NCBI RefSeq assembly: GCF_013426895.1
Contig: NZ_AP023174.1
Location: forward strand, 806,001-870,000
Length of the DNA: 64,000 nucleotides
From: Paraburkholderia largidicola
GTDB taxonomy: Bacteria; Pseudomonadota; Gammaproteobacteria; Burkholderiales; Burkholderiaceae
Direction of reading: 5' to 3'
Shown: piece after piece, positions 42,978 to 52,166 of the stretch
Numbering within the stretch: the first letter of the stretch is position 1
Layout of the letters: every line of letters begins with the position of its first letter
Program-made: the position numbers and the translations under genes
The notes under the pieces: generated by a model
What the model was told of the DNA's origin: nothing
Databases searched by the model: none
Seen by the model: the letters and a program-made list of their open reading frames with translations, nothing else

Positions 42978-44109
42978 GCGCCTTGGCGTCGAAGACAGTG
43001 ACATAGAGATCGCCGATGCGATCTCGCGTTTCGCACAAAGCGAGCTCGCACCGCACGCCGCGCAAGTCGATCGCGACGAGCTTCCGACGACGCGCTATGT
43101 CGCGCAACTCGCCGAACTCGGCGTGATGGGCATGAATCTGCCGGAGCGGTGGGGCGGGGTGGAGGCGTCGCCGGTGGCGATCGTGCTGTCGCTGGTGGAG
43201 ATCGCGAAGGCATGCGCGTCGACTTCATCGATGATCGGCGCGCACTACCTCGCGACCGATTCGATTCTGATCGGCGGCGACGATGCGTTACGCGATCGCT
43301 ATCTGCCCGATGCAGCCAGCGGTAACAAGCTCGGCGCCTTCGCGCTGACCGAGCCGCGCGCGGGCTCCAATCCCGCCGACATGGCGACGCGAGCCACGCG
43401 CGAAGGTGACGGCTACCGGATCACGGGCGTCAAGCACTTCATCTCGAACGCCGATGCGGCCGGGTTCATCGTCGTGTATGCGAAGACCGATCCGGAAGCG
43501 GGCACGCGCGGAATCAGCGCTTTCGTGGTCGACCGGCATATGCCGGGCGTCGATGTCGCGCCGGCTGAAAAGCTGATGGGCATTCGCGGCGCGCCGGCGC
43601 ACGAAGTGGCGTTCGACTGCTTCGTCCCCGCTGTGAACCGGCTCGGCGCGGAAGGCAGCGGCTTTCGCACGGCGATGAAAGTGCTCGACAACAGCCGGCT
43701 CGATGTGGCCGCAACGGCCATCGGGATTGCGGAAGTGGCGTTGTCGTCGGCGATCGGCTGGCTGAAAGAGCGGCGGGTTGGCGGCGAGCCGCTGTCGAAC
43801 CGGCAAGGTCTGCAATGGACGATCGCCGACATGAAGACGCGGCTCGAAGCTGCATGGCTGCTGACTTTGCAGGCAGCCGCGAAGCGGGCGGCTGGAGAGC
43901 CGTTCACGCTGGATGCGTCGATGGCGAAGCTCCATGCATCGGAGATGGTTGCATTCGTCACCGATGCAGCATTGCAGATGCACGGCGGCTACGGCTTCAC
44001 GCGTGAGATGCCACTGGAGCGGTATGTCCGCGATGCGCGGATCTTGCGTATTTACGAAGGGTCGTCGGAGATTCAGCGAACGGTGATCGCGCGGTCGGTG
44101 TTGGGATGA
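42970..44109 (+). CDS. Acyl-CoA dehydrogenase
   Basis: FAD-dependent alpha,beta-dehydrogenase of 379 residues. It has the FAD/substrate segment FALTEPRAGSNPADMATRATREGDGYRITG, a KHFISNADAAGFIVVY strand, and the C-terminal block QMHGGYGFTREMPLERYVRDARILRIYEGSSEIQR with the likely catalytic base Glu363 in IYEG. The length fits short/medium-chain members. ATG 42970 overlaps the CoA-transferase stop by 8 bases. A strong terminator follows after about 50 bases. Together with the upstream transferase and the divergent LysR gene it forms a small catabolic module of unknown substrate. Confidence 0.92.
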   Translation: MHKRLGVEDSDIEIADAISRFAQSELAPHAAQVDRDELPTTRYVAQLAELGVMGMNLPERWGGVEASPVAIVLSLVEIAKACASTSSMIGAHYLATDSILIGGDDALRDRYLPDAASGNKLGAFALTEPRAGSNPADMATRATREGDGYRITGVKHFISNADAAGFIVVYAKTDPEAGTRGISAFVVDRHMPGVDVAPAEKLMGIRGAPAHEVAFDCFVPAVNRLGAEGSGFRTAMKVLDNSRLDVAATAIGIAEVALSSAIGWLKERRVGGEPLSNRQGLQWTIADMKTRLEAAWLLTLQAAAKRAAGEPFTLDASMAKLHASEMVAFVTDAALQMHGGYGFTREMPLERYVRDARILRIYEGSSEIQRTVIARSVLG

Positions 44110-44156
44110 ACCCTTCTTCGATTACGCAGGACACAGGTGAGCGGTAGAGAAAAGCA

Positions 44157-44187
44157 AAAAGCCCAGTCGCGAGGACTGGGCTTTTTT
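44157..44187. terminator. Bidirectional terminator
   Basis: Perfect 8-base-pair stem (44161-44168 with 44174-44181, 5-base loop), T6 on the right and A-run on the left. It can end the acyl-CoA dehydrogenase transcript and the minus-strand tRNA-Thr. Confidence 0.85.
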
Positions 44188-44195
44188 GAATCTGC

Positions 44196-44271
44196 TGGTG
44201 CCGGAAAGAGGAATCGAACCCCCGACCTTCGCATTACGAATGCGCTGCTCTACCGTCTGAGCTATTCCGGC
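44196..44271 (-). tRNA. tRNA-Thr (anticodon CGT)
   Basis: On the minus strand 76 bases form a cloverleaf with acceptor GCCGGAA / TTCCGGC, D arm AGCTCAGACGGTAGAGC, anticodon loop TTCGTAA (anticodon CGT), T arm GGGGGTTCGATTCCTCT and encoded CCA. Confidence 0.96.
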
Positions 44272-44353
44272 GCCTTTGTTGCTTTCGTTTAGTTCGTCAG
44301 CAACGAAGAAGCAAGATTATAGAGTGCTCTGTATCGGCACGCAAGTGCTTTTC

Positions 44354-45370
<1,017 letters not shown>

Positions 45371-45485
45371 TGCAGTACTCCGGAGAGGCTTGGGAATTCC
45401 CTGATTTTAACCTTTCGATGTGCGGGTTCCGTGACTTTAAAAAATCGATGCCCGCAGGTCGTGCATGACTGGCCGAATAAATGCG

Positions 45486-45926
45486 TCAACGCGAGGCTGC
45501 GACCCTGCGCGTCGCGGCCGCTGCGTCGTCTGCAGCTTTCAGCTGCTCGCGCGACAACTGCGGATGCTTCGGCCGGCGCGACGGCGGCAGCGGCTCGATC
45601 TCGCGCTTGATCTGCTCGCCCGATTCCGCAATGGCGACACGCAGGTCGTAGGCGATCTGAAGATTGAGCCAGAAGAGCGGACTATTGTTGAAAAAGCACG
45701 ACAGACGCAAGGCGGTTTCCGACGAAATGGCCCGTTTGCCGCGCACGATGTCATTGATGCGCGGCGCGGGCACGCGCAGCGCGATGGACAGCGCGTGGGC
45801 CGACATGCCGAGCGGTTCGAGAAACTCCGTGCGCAGGATATCGCCGGGCGTTTCTTCGGGCATGCGCTCGCCGGTCGAAACGTCGGAGAAGTCGAGGTTG
45901 TCGAGTGCAGAGCGTTTGATAACCAT
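45486..45926 (-). CDS. higA: HigA-type antitoxin (XRE family)
   Basis: Antitoxin and autorepressor of 146 residues. The helix-turn-helix (about residues 40-90) is GMSAHALSIALRVPAPRINDIVRGKRAISSETALRLSCFF, followed by the VapI/HigA-typical NNSPLFWLNLQIAYDLRVA. The C-terminal extension of about 45 charged residues (Pro/Arg/Ala-rich) is longer than in classical HigA of about 100 residues. An upstream in-frame start (46112) lies within the toxin gene and is rejected. ATG 45926 is 17 bases from the toxin stop. The toxin gene comes first, which is the usual order for higBA. Confidence 0.85.
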   Translation of the reverse strand: MVIKRSALDNLDFSDVSTGERMPEETPGDILRTEFLEPLGMSAHALSIALRVPAPRINDIVRGKRAISSETALRLSCFFNNSPLFWLNLQIAYDLRVAIAESGEQIKREIEPLPPSRRPKHPQLSREQLKAADDAAAATRRVAASR

Positions 45927-45942
45927 GATGCTTTCCCGTGAT

Positions 45943-46245
45943 TCAGTGATAGTCGACGATCTCGACATTGAGCGCGTCGCCGTCGATGTACTGGAAACAG
46001 ATGCGCCACTGCGCGTCGATACGGATGCTCCATTGCCCGCTGCGCGCGCCTTGCAGCAATTCGAGCCGGTTGCCGGGCGGCACGAACATGTCCTCGACGC
46101 ACTCTGCGGCATCGATCAACAGGTGCTTGCGGCGCGCAACGAACTGCACTTCGCGCGGCAGCGACCGCACGAACACGCCGTTGAAAACGGCTGCGGTTTC
46201 TTTGTCATGAAAAGTAGAGATCACGGGAAGTGTATAACGTGTCAT
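45943..46245 (-). CDS. higB: HigB/RelE-type toxin
   Basis: Ribosome-dependent mRNA interferase of the RelE superfamily, 100 residues. The N-terminus MTRYTLPVISTFHDKETAAVFNG and the C-terminal half (LLQGARSGQWSIRIDAQWRICFQYIDGDALNVEIVDYH) match the HigB/PHP family, with the Arg/Trp-rich core RSGQWSIRIDAQWRICF. It begins the higBA operon on the minus strand. The antitoxin gene starts 16 bases after its stop. The module is probably transcribed from just upstream of 46245 and autorepressed, though no operator was identified. Confidence 0.85.
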   Translation of the reverse strand: MTRYTLPVISTFHDKETAAVFNGVFVRSLPREVQFVARRKHLLIDAAECVEDMFVPPGNRLELLQGARSGQWSIRIDAQWRICFQYIDGDALNVEIVDYH

Positions 46246-46350
46246 GTTAAACGTAAACCATCAGATGAACACGTTCAGTGTGCCCGCGGCGCCGACGCGC
46301 AACCAGTCGGCGGGGTGGCATAGGCAAAATCGCACGCAACGAAACAGACG

Positions 46351-46380
46351 AAAAAAAGCCGGCACATGTGCCGGCTTTTT
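46351..46380. terminator. Bidirectional terminator after pepN
   Basis: An 18-base perfect palindrome, GCCGGCACATGTGCCGGC, flanked by seven A on the left and five T on the right. It ends pepN on the minus strand and insulates the higBA promoter. Confidence 0.75.
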
Positions 46381-46403
46381 GCATACCGCAGAACCGTTGA
46401 GAA

Positions 46404-49106
46404 TCAGGCCAAGGCCTTCTCGACGATTTCGCGCACGTCGCGCGATTTCGCCTGCGCGGCGACTTTTTCCAGCGCCGCGCGCATCTGGTCGCGCAGCGCC
46501 GGCGTGAAGCGCCGCCACAGTTCCAGCGCGCGGGCGAGGCGTGCCGCGACCTGCGGATTCAGCGCGTCGAGCGCGATCACCTGTTCGGCCCAGAACGCAT
46601 AGCCCGAGCCGTCTGCCGCGTGGAACTGCGCCGGGTTAGCCGAGCAGAAGCTGAAGATCAGCGAGCGGGCGCGGTTCGGGTTCTTCAGCGTGAACGCGGG
46701 ATGCGCCATCAGCTTGCGCACGATCTCGATCACGGGCCGCGCTTTCGTGCCGCGTTGCATTGCCTGCAGCGCGAACCATTTGTCGATCACGAGCGGCTCG
46801 TTCTCGAAACGTCGATAGAAGTCGCCGAGCGCATCGGCGGCCTCTGCGCCGCCCTTCGATGCCGCTGCCGTCAGCAACGCGGACAGCGCGGCCGCGCGAT
46901 CCGTCATGTTGTTTGCCGCGTCGTACTGCGCTTTTGCGAGGCGCACGGCGTCGGCGGGGTCGTCGAGTTCGGCGAGATAGGCGAGCGCCAGATTCTTCAG
47001 CGCGCGATGCCCGCCTGCTTCGGGCGTCGGTTCGTAGGCGCCCGGCGTCTGATGCCGTTCGTAGACCGCGAGCCAGTCGCCCTTGAGCGCCGACGCGAGA
47101 CGCTTGCGCACGAACTGCCGCGCGCTGTGCACGGCGGCGGGATTCGACTCGTCCATCTGTTCGGCAAGGTACGCTTCCGACGGCAGCATCAGCGCGAGTT
47201 CGCGGAACGCGGGCGACAGCGTCTCGTCGTTCAGCACGCGGCCAAACGCGGCGACGACGGTATCGTCCAGTTCCAGCGCGTTGCCCGTTGCCGCGTGCTC
47301 GGCGAGCGTCAGCAGCTCGCGCGTCGCGAGACGCTGGCCGGCTTCCCAGCGGTTGAACGGATCGCTGTCGTGTGCGAGCAGGAACGCGAGTTCGTCCGCC
47401 GTGTAGTCGTACTCGACGACGACAGGCGCCGAGAAATTGCGCAGCAGCGACGGCAGGGGTTTTTCGGCGACATCGACGAACGTGAAGCTCTGTTCTTTCC
47501 CTGTGAATTCGAGCACGCGCGTGGTCTGCGGCGACGCCGACGCCTCGCCTTCGAGGCGCAGCGGCATGTCGTTGCCGTCCTCGCCGATCAGGCCGATCGC
47601 GAACGGAATCAGCAGCGGACCCTTCTGCGTTTCGCGCGCCGCCGACGCGGCATCGCCGTAGCCCTGCGTGAGCGTCAACGTATAGCGTTTTTGCGACGCG
47701 TCATAGTGCGTATCGACGGTGATGCGCGGCGTGCCCGCCTGGCTATACCAACGCTCGTACTGGGCGAGGTCGCGGCCATTCGCGTCGGCCATCGCGTGAC
47801 GGAAGTCGTCGCACGTCACGGCCTGGCCGTCGTGGCGCTTGAAGTACAGGTCCATGCCGCGCCGGAAGCCTTCGCGTCCGAACAACGTCTGATACATCCG
47901 CACGACTTCCGAACCCTTCTCATAGACGGTCATCGTGTAGAAGTTGTTGATCTCGACGTAGCTTTCCGGACGCACCGGGTGCGCCATCGGACCGGCATCT
48001 TCGGCGAACTGCATCTGACGCAGCACACGCACGTCTTCGATACGCTTGGTCGCACGCGCCGCCTGATTCTCGACCGTGCTGCCGCCGCTCGCCATATCCG
48101 CGGAAAACTCCTGATCGCGGAACACCGTCAGCCCTTCTTTCAGACTCAACTGGAACCAGTCGCGGCAGGTGACGCGGTTGCCCGTCCAGTTATGGAAGTA
48201 TTCGTGGCCGACCACGGCTTCGATGTTCGAGAAGTCGGTGTCCGTCGCGGTTTCGGGATTGGCCAGCACGTACTTCGTGTTGAAGATATTGAGGCCCTTG
48301 TTTTCCATCGCGCCCATGTTGAAGTCGCTCACGGCGACGATCATGAAGCGGTCCAGGTCGAGCTCCAGGCCAAAACGCTCTTCGTCCCAGCGGATCGAGT
48401 GGATCAGCGAATCCATTGCGTGACGGGTCTTGTCGAGATCGTGCGGCTCGACCCAGACTTGCAGCAGCTTTTCCTTGCCCGAGCCCGACTTCACGCGCTC
48501 TTCCAGCGCGACCAGCTTGCCCGCGACGAGCGCGAACAGATAGCTCGGTTTCCTGAACGGATCTTCCCAGCGCGCGAAGTGGCGGCCGTCGGGCAGGTCG
48601 CCCTGTTCGAGCAGGTTGCCGTTCGACAGCAGCACCGGGTAGGCGGCCTTGTCGGCGCGCAGCGTGACCGTGTAGGTGGCCATCACGTCCGGACGGTCGA
48701 GGAACCACGTGATGCGCCGGAAACCTTCGGCCTCGCATTGCGTGAAGAAGTTGCCGCTCGACACATACAGCCCCGACAGCGTCGTGTTCGCCGCGGCATT
48801 GCAGATGCCCGTCAGCGTCAGTTCGAACGAATCGGGCACGTTGTCGACCGTGAGGCCGTGCTCGTGCGCGTGGACATTGGCATACGGTTTGCCGTCGATC
48901 GATGCCTCGACGAACTGCAGTGCCTCGCCCATCAGTTCGAGATGCGTGGCGCGCACTGCGTCAGGATTACGGCGGATGCGCATCGTATTCCTGACGACCG
49001 TACGCTCGGGCACGAGATCGAACTCGAGCGCGACGGTATCGATGAGAAAAGCGGGCGGCGCGTAGTCGGCGCGGCGGATCACTTGAGGCGTTTCGGTATC
49101 GGCCAT
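46404..49106 (-). CDS. pepN: Aminopeptidase N
   Basis: Zinc metalloprotease (M1 family) of 900 residues that removes N-terminal amino acids from peptides. The exopeptidase motif GAMEN (residues 265-269) and the zinc site HEYFH (His301, Glu302, His305) with the third ligand Glu324 in LSLKEGLTVFRDQEFS are complete. ATG 49106 (MADTETPQVIRR) is preferred to the longer frame from 49190, which overlaps the neighbour's promoter and is unconserved. Length agrees with E. coli PepN (870). No signal peptide is visible, so it is cytosolic. It is a single gene, divergent from the DUF4136 lipoprotein. Confidence 0.95.
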   Translation of the reverse strand: MADTETPQVIRRADYAPPAFLIDTVALEFDLVPERTVVRNTMRIRRNPDAVRATHLELMGEALQFVEASIDGKPYANVHAHEHGLTVDNVPDSFELTLTGICNAAANTTLSGLYVSSGNFFTQCEAEGFRRITWFLDRPDVMATYTVTLRADKAAYPVLLSNGNLLEQGDLPDGRHFARWEDPFRKPSYLFALVAGKLVALEERVKSGSGKEKLLQVWVEPHDLDKTRHAMDSLIHSIRWDEERFGLELDLDRFMIVAVSDFNMGAMENKGLNIFNTKYVLANPETATDTDFSNIEAVVGHEYFHNWTGNRVTCRDWFQLSLKEGLTVFRDQEFSADMASGGSTVENQAARATKRIEDVRVLRQMQFAEDAGPMAHPVRPESYVEINNFYTMTVYEKGSEVVRMYQTLFGREGFRRGMDLYFKRHDGQAVTCDDFRHAMADANGRDLAQYERWYSQAGTPRITVDTHYDASQKRYTLTLTQGYGDAASAARETQKGPLLIPFAIGLIGEDGNDMPLRLEGEASASPQTTRVLEFTGKEQSFTFVDVAEKPLPSLLRNFSAPVVVEYDYTADELAFLLAHDSDPFNRWEAGQRLATRELLTLAEHAATGNALELDDTVVAAFGRVLNDETLSPAFRELALMLPSEAYLAEQMDESNPAAVHSARQFVRKRLASALKGDWLAVYERHQTPGAYEPTPEAGGHRALKNLALAYLAELDDPADAVRLAKAQYDAANNMTDRAAALSALLTAAASKGGAEAADALGDFYRRFENEPLVIDKWFALQAMQRGTKARPVIEIVRKLMAHPAFTLKNPNRARSLIFSFCSANPAQFHAADGSGYAFWAEQVIALDALNPQVAARLARALELWRRFTPALRDQMRAALEKVAAQAKSRDVREIVEKALA

Positions 49107-49297
49107 GGTGTCGTGTCGGGAATAAGCTCGAAGCCGGCGCGTTATATACATACTGACAGACGTGCGCCGGGTGATCGGACCATTGTACAAAGCCTCGGCC
49201 GATCGTGCGGATAGAACTTTTTACCGTCTTGTCCGGTCAGCGTATTATCGGGCCGCTCGCGCGGCAGGCGCGAGCGACGATACCAACGAGGACGACC

Positions 49298-50002
49298 ATG
49301 AAGCTCGACCGATTGACCCGCCGCGCCGCACTCGTGCTTGCGGCGTTCGCCACGATGCTGGCTGGCTGCACGACCTATGTGACGTCGCAGGTGACGGCCT
49401 TTTCCGACTGGAGCGGCAGCGACGCGACGCGCACTTACGCGTTCTCGCGTGCGCCTGAGCAGAAGAACAGTCTCGAGCAGGCCACCTACGAACAGATCGT
49501 CGCAAACGAACTCGCAACGCATGCGTTCCGGCAGACCGACGAGCGCGATGCGCACTATCTGGTCGGGCTCGCGTATGGCATGCGCTCGGATACGGTGACG
49601 GTCGCGCAACCCGTCTATTACTACAGCGCATGGCCCGGTCCGTATTACTGGGGCCGTCCGTTCGACCCGTGGGGGCCTTGGGGTCCGTGGGGTCCGTATT
49701 CGGGCGGCTACGTGAACCAGAGTTATCCCGTGTACACGCATCTGCTCGGCATCCGCATTACGGATCGCGCGACGGGCAAGGAAGTCTATAACGTGACGGC
49801 GCGCAACACGGACGAGCAATCTTCGCTGATCGCCGCGATGCCGTATCTGGCGCGCAGCGCGATGTCCGATTTCCCGATGGGCAACGGTGTGGTGCGCACT
49901 GTCAAGCTGCCCGTCGACGGGACGGGCGGGGTCGCGAACGAAGTGGCGGCGGGCAATGCTGCGCCGCCTGTGCCGACCTCGGCTGCCAAGACGGTTCAAT
50001 AG
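49298..50002 (+). CDS. DUF4136 family lipoprotein
   Basis: A 234-residue lipoprotein with lipobox LAGC (Cys24). The domain begins with TSQVTAFSDWSGSDATRTYAF and continues with a segment rich in Tyr, Pro, Trp and Gly (WPGPYYWGRPFDPWGPWGPWGPYSGGY), then HLLGIRITDRATGKEVYNVTARN. This is the layout of DUF4136, a family of envelope lipoproteins of unknown function. I chose ATG 49298, since the signal peptide starts there; the 31 extra residues of the longer frame are not supported. The Trp-Gly-Pro repeats are specific to this copy. A terminator shared with the next minus-strand gene follows. Confidence 0.8.
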   Translation: MKLDRLTRRAALVLAAFATMLAGCTTYVTSQVTAFSDWSGSDATRTYAFSRAPEQKNSLEQATYEQIVANELATHAFRQTDERDAHYLVGLAYGMRSDTVTVAQPVYYYSAWPGPYYWGRPFDPWGPWGPWGPYSGGYVNQSYPVYTHLLGIRITDRATGKEVYNVTARNTDEQSSLIAAMPYLARSAMSDFPMGNGVVRTVKLPVDGTGGVANEVAAGNAAPPVPTSAAKTVQ

Positions 50003-50043
50003 GCGCGCATCGGGAAACGGTTCATTACGCGTGTCCCACGAAA

Positions 50044-50082
50044 AACGGCCGCATCGCGTGAGCGATGCGGCCGTTGCTTTTT
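50044..50082. terminator. Bidirectional terminator
   Basis: Stem of 14 base pairs (AACGGCCGCATCGC, 50044-50057, with 50062-50075) closed by a four-base loop, with T5 at 50078-50082 and A5 before it. It lies between the DUF4136 gene and the convergent GDT1 gene. Confidence 0.85.
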
Positions 50083-50116
50083 GCCGTTAGCGATTGCCGG
50101 ATGACCCGGCAGACCA

Positions 50117-50689
50117 TCAGACGCCGATGCCCATCAGCGCCATCGCGCCGAGAACGACGAACATGACGGCGGCGATGCCGTGTACGAGTTTGGTCGGCAG
50201 CTTGTGCGCGAAGCGGTCGCCGAGCAGGATCGCCGGCACGTTCGCGAGCATCATGCCAAGCGTCGTGCCCGCGACGACACCGAAGAAATCGTGGAAGCGC
50301 GCGGCGAGTGCGACGGTCGCGATCTGCGTCTTGTCGCCCATTTCGGCGAGAAAGAACGTGACCACGGTTGCGCCGAACACGCCGAAGTGCGTGCGATTGG
50401 TGTTCGCTTCGGCATCGTCGAGCTTGTCGGGCACGAGAATCCACAAGCCCATGCCAATGAACGATGCCGCCAGCGCCCAACGCATCACGGTCGGCGTGAC
50501 GAGCGAGCCGAGCCACGCGCCGAGTGCGCCGGCGCCCGCATGATTGATCAGCGTGGCGACGAGCACGCCGAGAATGATGGGCAGCGGCTTGCGGTAGCGG
50601 GCGGCGAGGACGAGCGACAGCAGTTGGGTCTTGTCGCCGATTTCAGCAAGCGCGACGGCGCCCGTCGAGATCAGAAAGGCTTGTTCCAC
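50117..50689 (-). CDS. GDT1/TMEM165 family (UPF0016) manganese exporter
   Basis: Inner-membrane protein of 190 residues with six helices in two homologous halves, each containing the conserved metal motif E-x-G-D-K-T (LAEIGDKTQLL and LAEMGDKTQIA). Members export Mn(II) or exchange it for protons or calcium. The start is GTG 50689 (read as Met; GTGGAACAAGCC). The gene is preceded by a yybP-ykoY riboswitch, which fits a manganese-induced exporter. It is single. Confidence 0.92.
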   Translation of the reverse strand: MEQAFLISTGAVALAEIGDKTQLLSLVLAARYRKPLPIILGVLVATLINHAGAGALGAWLGSLVTPTVMRWALAASFIGMGLWILVPDKLDDAEANTNRTHFGVFGATVVTFFLAEMGDKTQIATVALAARFHDFFGVVAGTTLGMMLANVPAILLGDRFAHKLPTKLVHGIAAVMFVVLGAMALMGIGV

Positions 50690-50780
50690 GTTTTGATAGA
50701 TTCCCCGGGCCGAGATGTGTGCGAGCGACGACCCACAACGCGCCGGGCCCTAAAGCGGCGGTGGTGGATCATCGGTCTCG

Positions 50781-50925
50781 CCAGGCCAGAGGCTGCGTCT
50801 GCCATGGCCATACGGCCAAGTCTGTTGACAGGCGCCCCCGCGGATCATGCGCGCTGCGCTCGCCGGCCAGAAGCTGGGCCGATGCGCGGGCATGAAGCAG
50901 GGCGGCTACTCCCCAATGAAGGGCC
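50781..50925 (-). promoter_or_regulatory. yybP-ykoY manganese riboswitch (leader of the GDT1 gene)
   Basis: The leader on the minus strand contains GGGGAGTAGC (50914-50905), the conserved loop of this riboswitch class, and, after an insert of about 75 bases, GTCAACAGACTTGGCC followed by GCC-rich partners (around 50828-50800), matching the second conserved loop and the adjoining stem. The two halves form the known manganese-sensing junction. It lies about 95 bases before the GTG start. Expression probably turns on when Mn(II) is high. No expression platform was modelled. Confidence 0.75.
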
Positions 50926-50927
50926 GG

Positions 50928-50933
50928 AGTATA
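50928..50933 (-). promoter_or_regulatory. Extended -10 element of the riboswitch transcript
   Basis: TATACT on the minus strand, preceded by TGC, so it is an extended -10 box. It places the start of transcription just before the riboswitch, near 50921. No good -35 was seen. Confidence 0.5.
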
Positions 50934-51449
50934 GCACGGCAGCTTGCGCGAAAGCGAAGTTTTCGCGCTACTTGCGTTCTCCTTTGGTTCACTTACAGCA
51001 GGTCATTGCAAAATCGGGCGCGATTATCGTTTTTTTACGGATTCGTCGCGTGCAACCAACGTGAATGGAAGCGTTACAAACGGCGCGAATATCAGGCGCC
51101 GTGGGGCGCGGTCAAGCCGGGCGGAGGCCGTCCCGACGGGCCGCGCAAGGTCTGTGAACGCGTCCGTCGCGCGCAAGAGACGGATACAGATAGATACGTC
51201 TTTTCTGGCTGATTTCGGCCAGAATGCTCTGTATCATTTCGGGCGGTCAACGTAATGACCAGACGAAAACCCGTTTTGGCGTCCCGCCCCTAAATAATCA
51301 CCGCTGCGTGCCGTTATTTGGGTGACTCCTTAAAATAAAAGTGGACTCACCGAACTGGCGTAGCGCCTCGCCCCGGAATTGCGCGCTTCACGTGCTGTCG
51401 ATGGCGGGCGCGCCTCTGGCGTCAGCAGCCTTCACGCGCGAACACCGAT
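50934..51449. other. Upstream region of the aryl-polyene cluster, no gene recognised
   Basis: About 500 bases between the riboswitch promoter and the first cluster gene. An imperfect inverted repeat, GGTGACTCC (51321-51329) and GGACTCACC (51343-51351), flanks an AT-rich TTAAAATAAAAG sequence and may be an operator or promoter of the cluster. Nothing else is supported. Confidence 0.35.
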
Positions 51450-52166
51450 ATGCCCGATCTGCACTGGACTATTCCGGTTGCTCGCTGGTCTTCCTGGCCT
51501 GCCGTCGCAGCCGCCGCACCCGATATTGGCTTTATCGAGCCGATGGTGCGGCGTCGCCTGAGCACGCTGTCGCGTATCGCGCTCAAAGTTGCGCATGATT
51601 GCGTCGCCGACCGGCCGAACGTGCGGATCGTCTTCGCATCGCGGCACGGCGAGCTGCGCCGCACCACCGACATCCTGCGCAACATCAGCGCGGGCGAGCC
51701 GGTGTCGCCGACCGCGTTCAGTCTCTCCGTGCTCAACGCGATGACGGGCGTGTTCGGCATTTCGCGCGGCGACCGCACGGCCGCGAGCGCGCTGTCAGCC
51801 GGTGCGGAGACGCTCGGCTACGCGCTGCTCGAAGCGCACGCGCAATACGCCACCGACACTTCGACCCCCGTGCTGCTCGTCTACGCCGACGAACCGGCTG
51901 ATCCCGGCTACGGCACGATCGAAGAAGAAGTGCAGGGCGGCGCGGTCGCGATTCTGCTGGACGAAGCCCCGGTGGGTCGCCTGTCCTGCTCACGCACGGC
52001 TGTCGACGACGGCAATGCGTCGCCTGAAGCGTCGCCCGAAGGCGCGGGCACTCTCTTTGCAACCCAGAGTCAGGCTGTGCATCACTGCCTCGACACGCGT
52101 GCGGCCGCGCAGTGGCGCGGCGAATATGCGGTCTGGGAATGGAGCTGGGATGAAGGCGTGGCTTGA
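51450..52166 (+). CDS. Ketosynthase-like chain-length factor (aryl-polyene type)
   Basis: A 238-residue protein related to the N-terminal half of beta-ketoacyl synthases. It shows the fold segments FASRHGELRRTTDILRNIS and LSPTAFSLSVLNAMTG-like (VSPTAFSLSVLNAMTGVFGISRGD), but in place of the active-site Cys motif stands TAASALSAGAE, so no catalytic Cys is present. This and the short length fit the chain-length-factor partner of aryl-polyene clusters, which pairs with a catalytic ketosynthase. It is the first gene of the cluster and overlaps the next gene by 17 bases. Assignment to the family is fairly sure; its exact role is inferred from the cluster. Confidence 0.82.
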   Translation: MPDLHWTIPVARWSSWPAVAAAAPDIGFIEPMVRRRLSTLSRIALKVAHDCVADRPNVRIVFASRHGELRRTTDILRNISAGEPVSPTAFSLSVLNAMTGVFGISRGDRTAASALSAGAETLGYALLEAHAQYATDTSTPVLLVYADEPADPGYGTIEEEVQGGAVAILLDEAPVGRLSCSRTAVDDGNASPEASPEGAGTLFATQSQAVHHCLDTRAAAQWRGEYAVWEWSWDEGVA

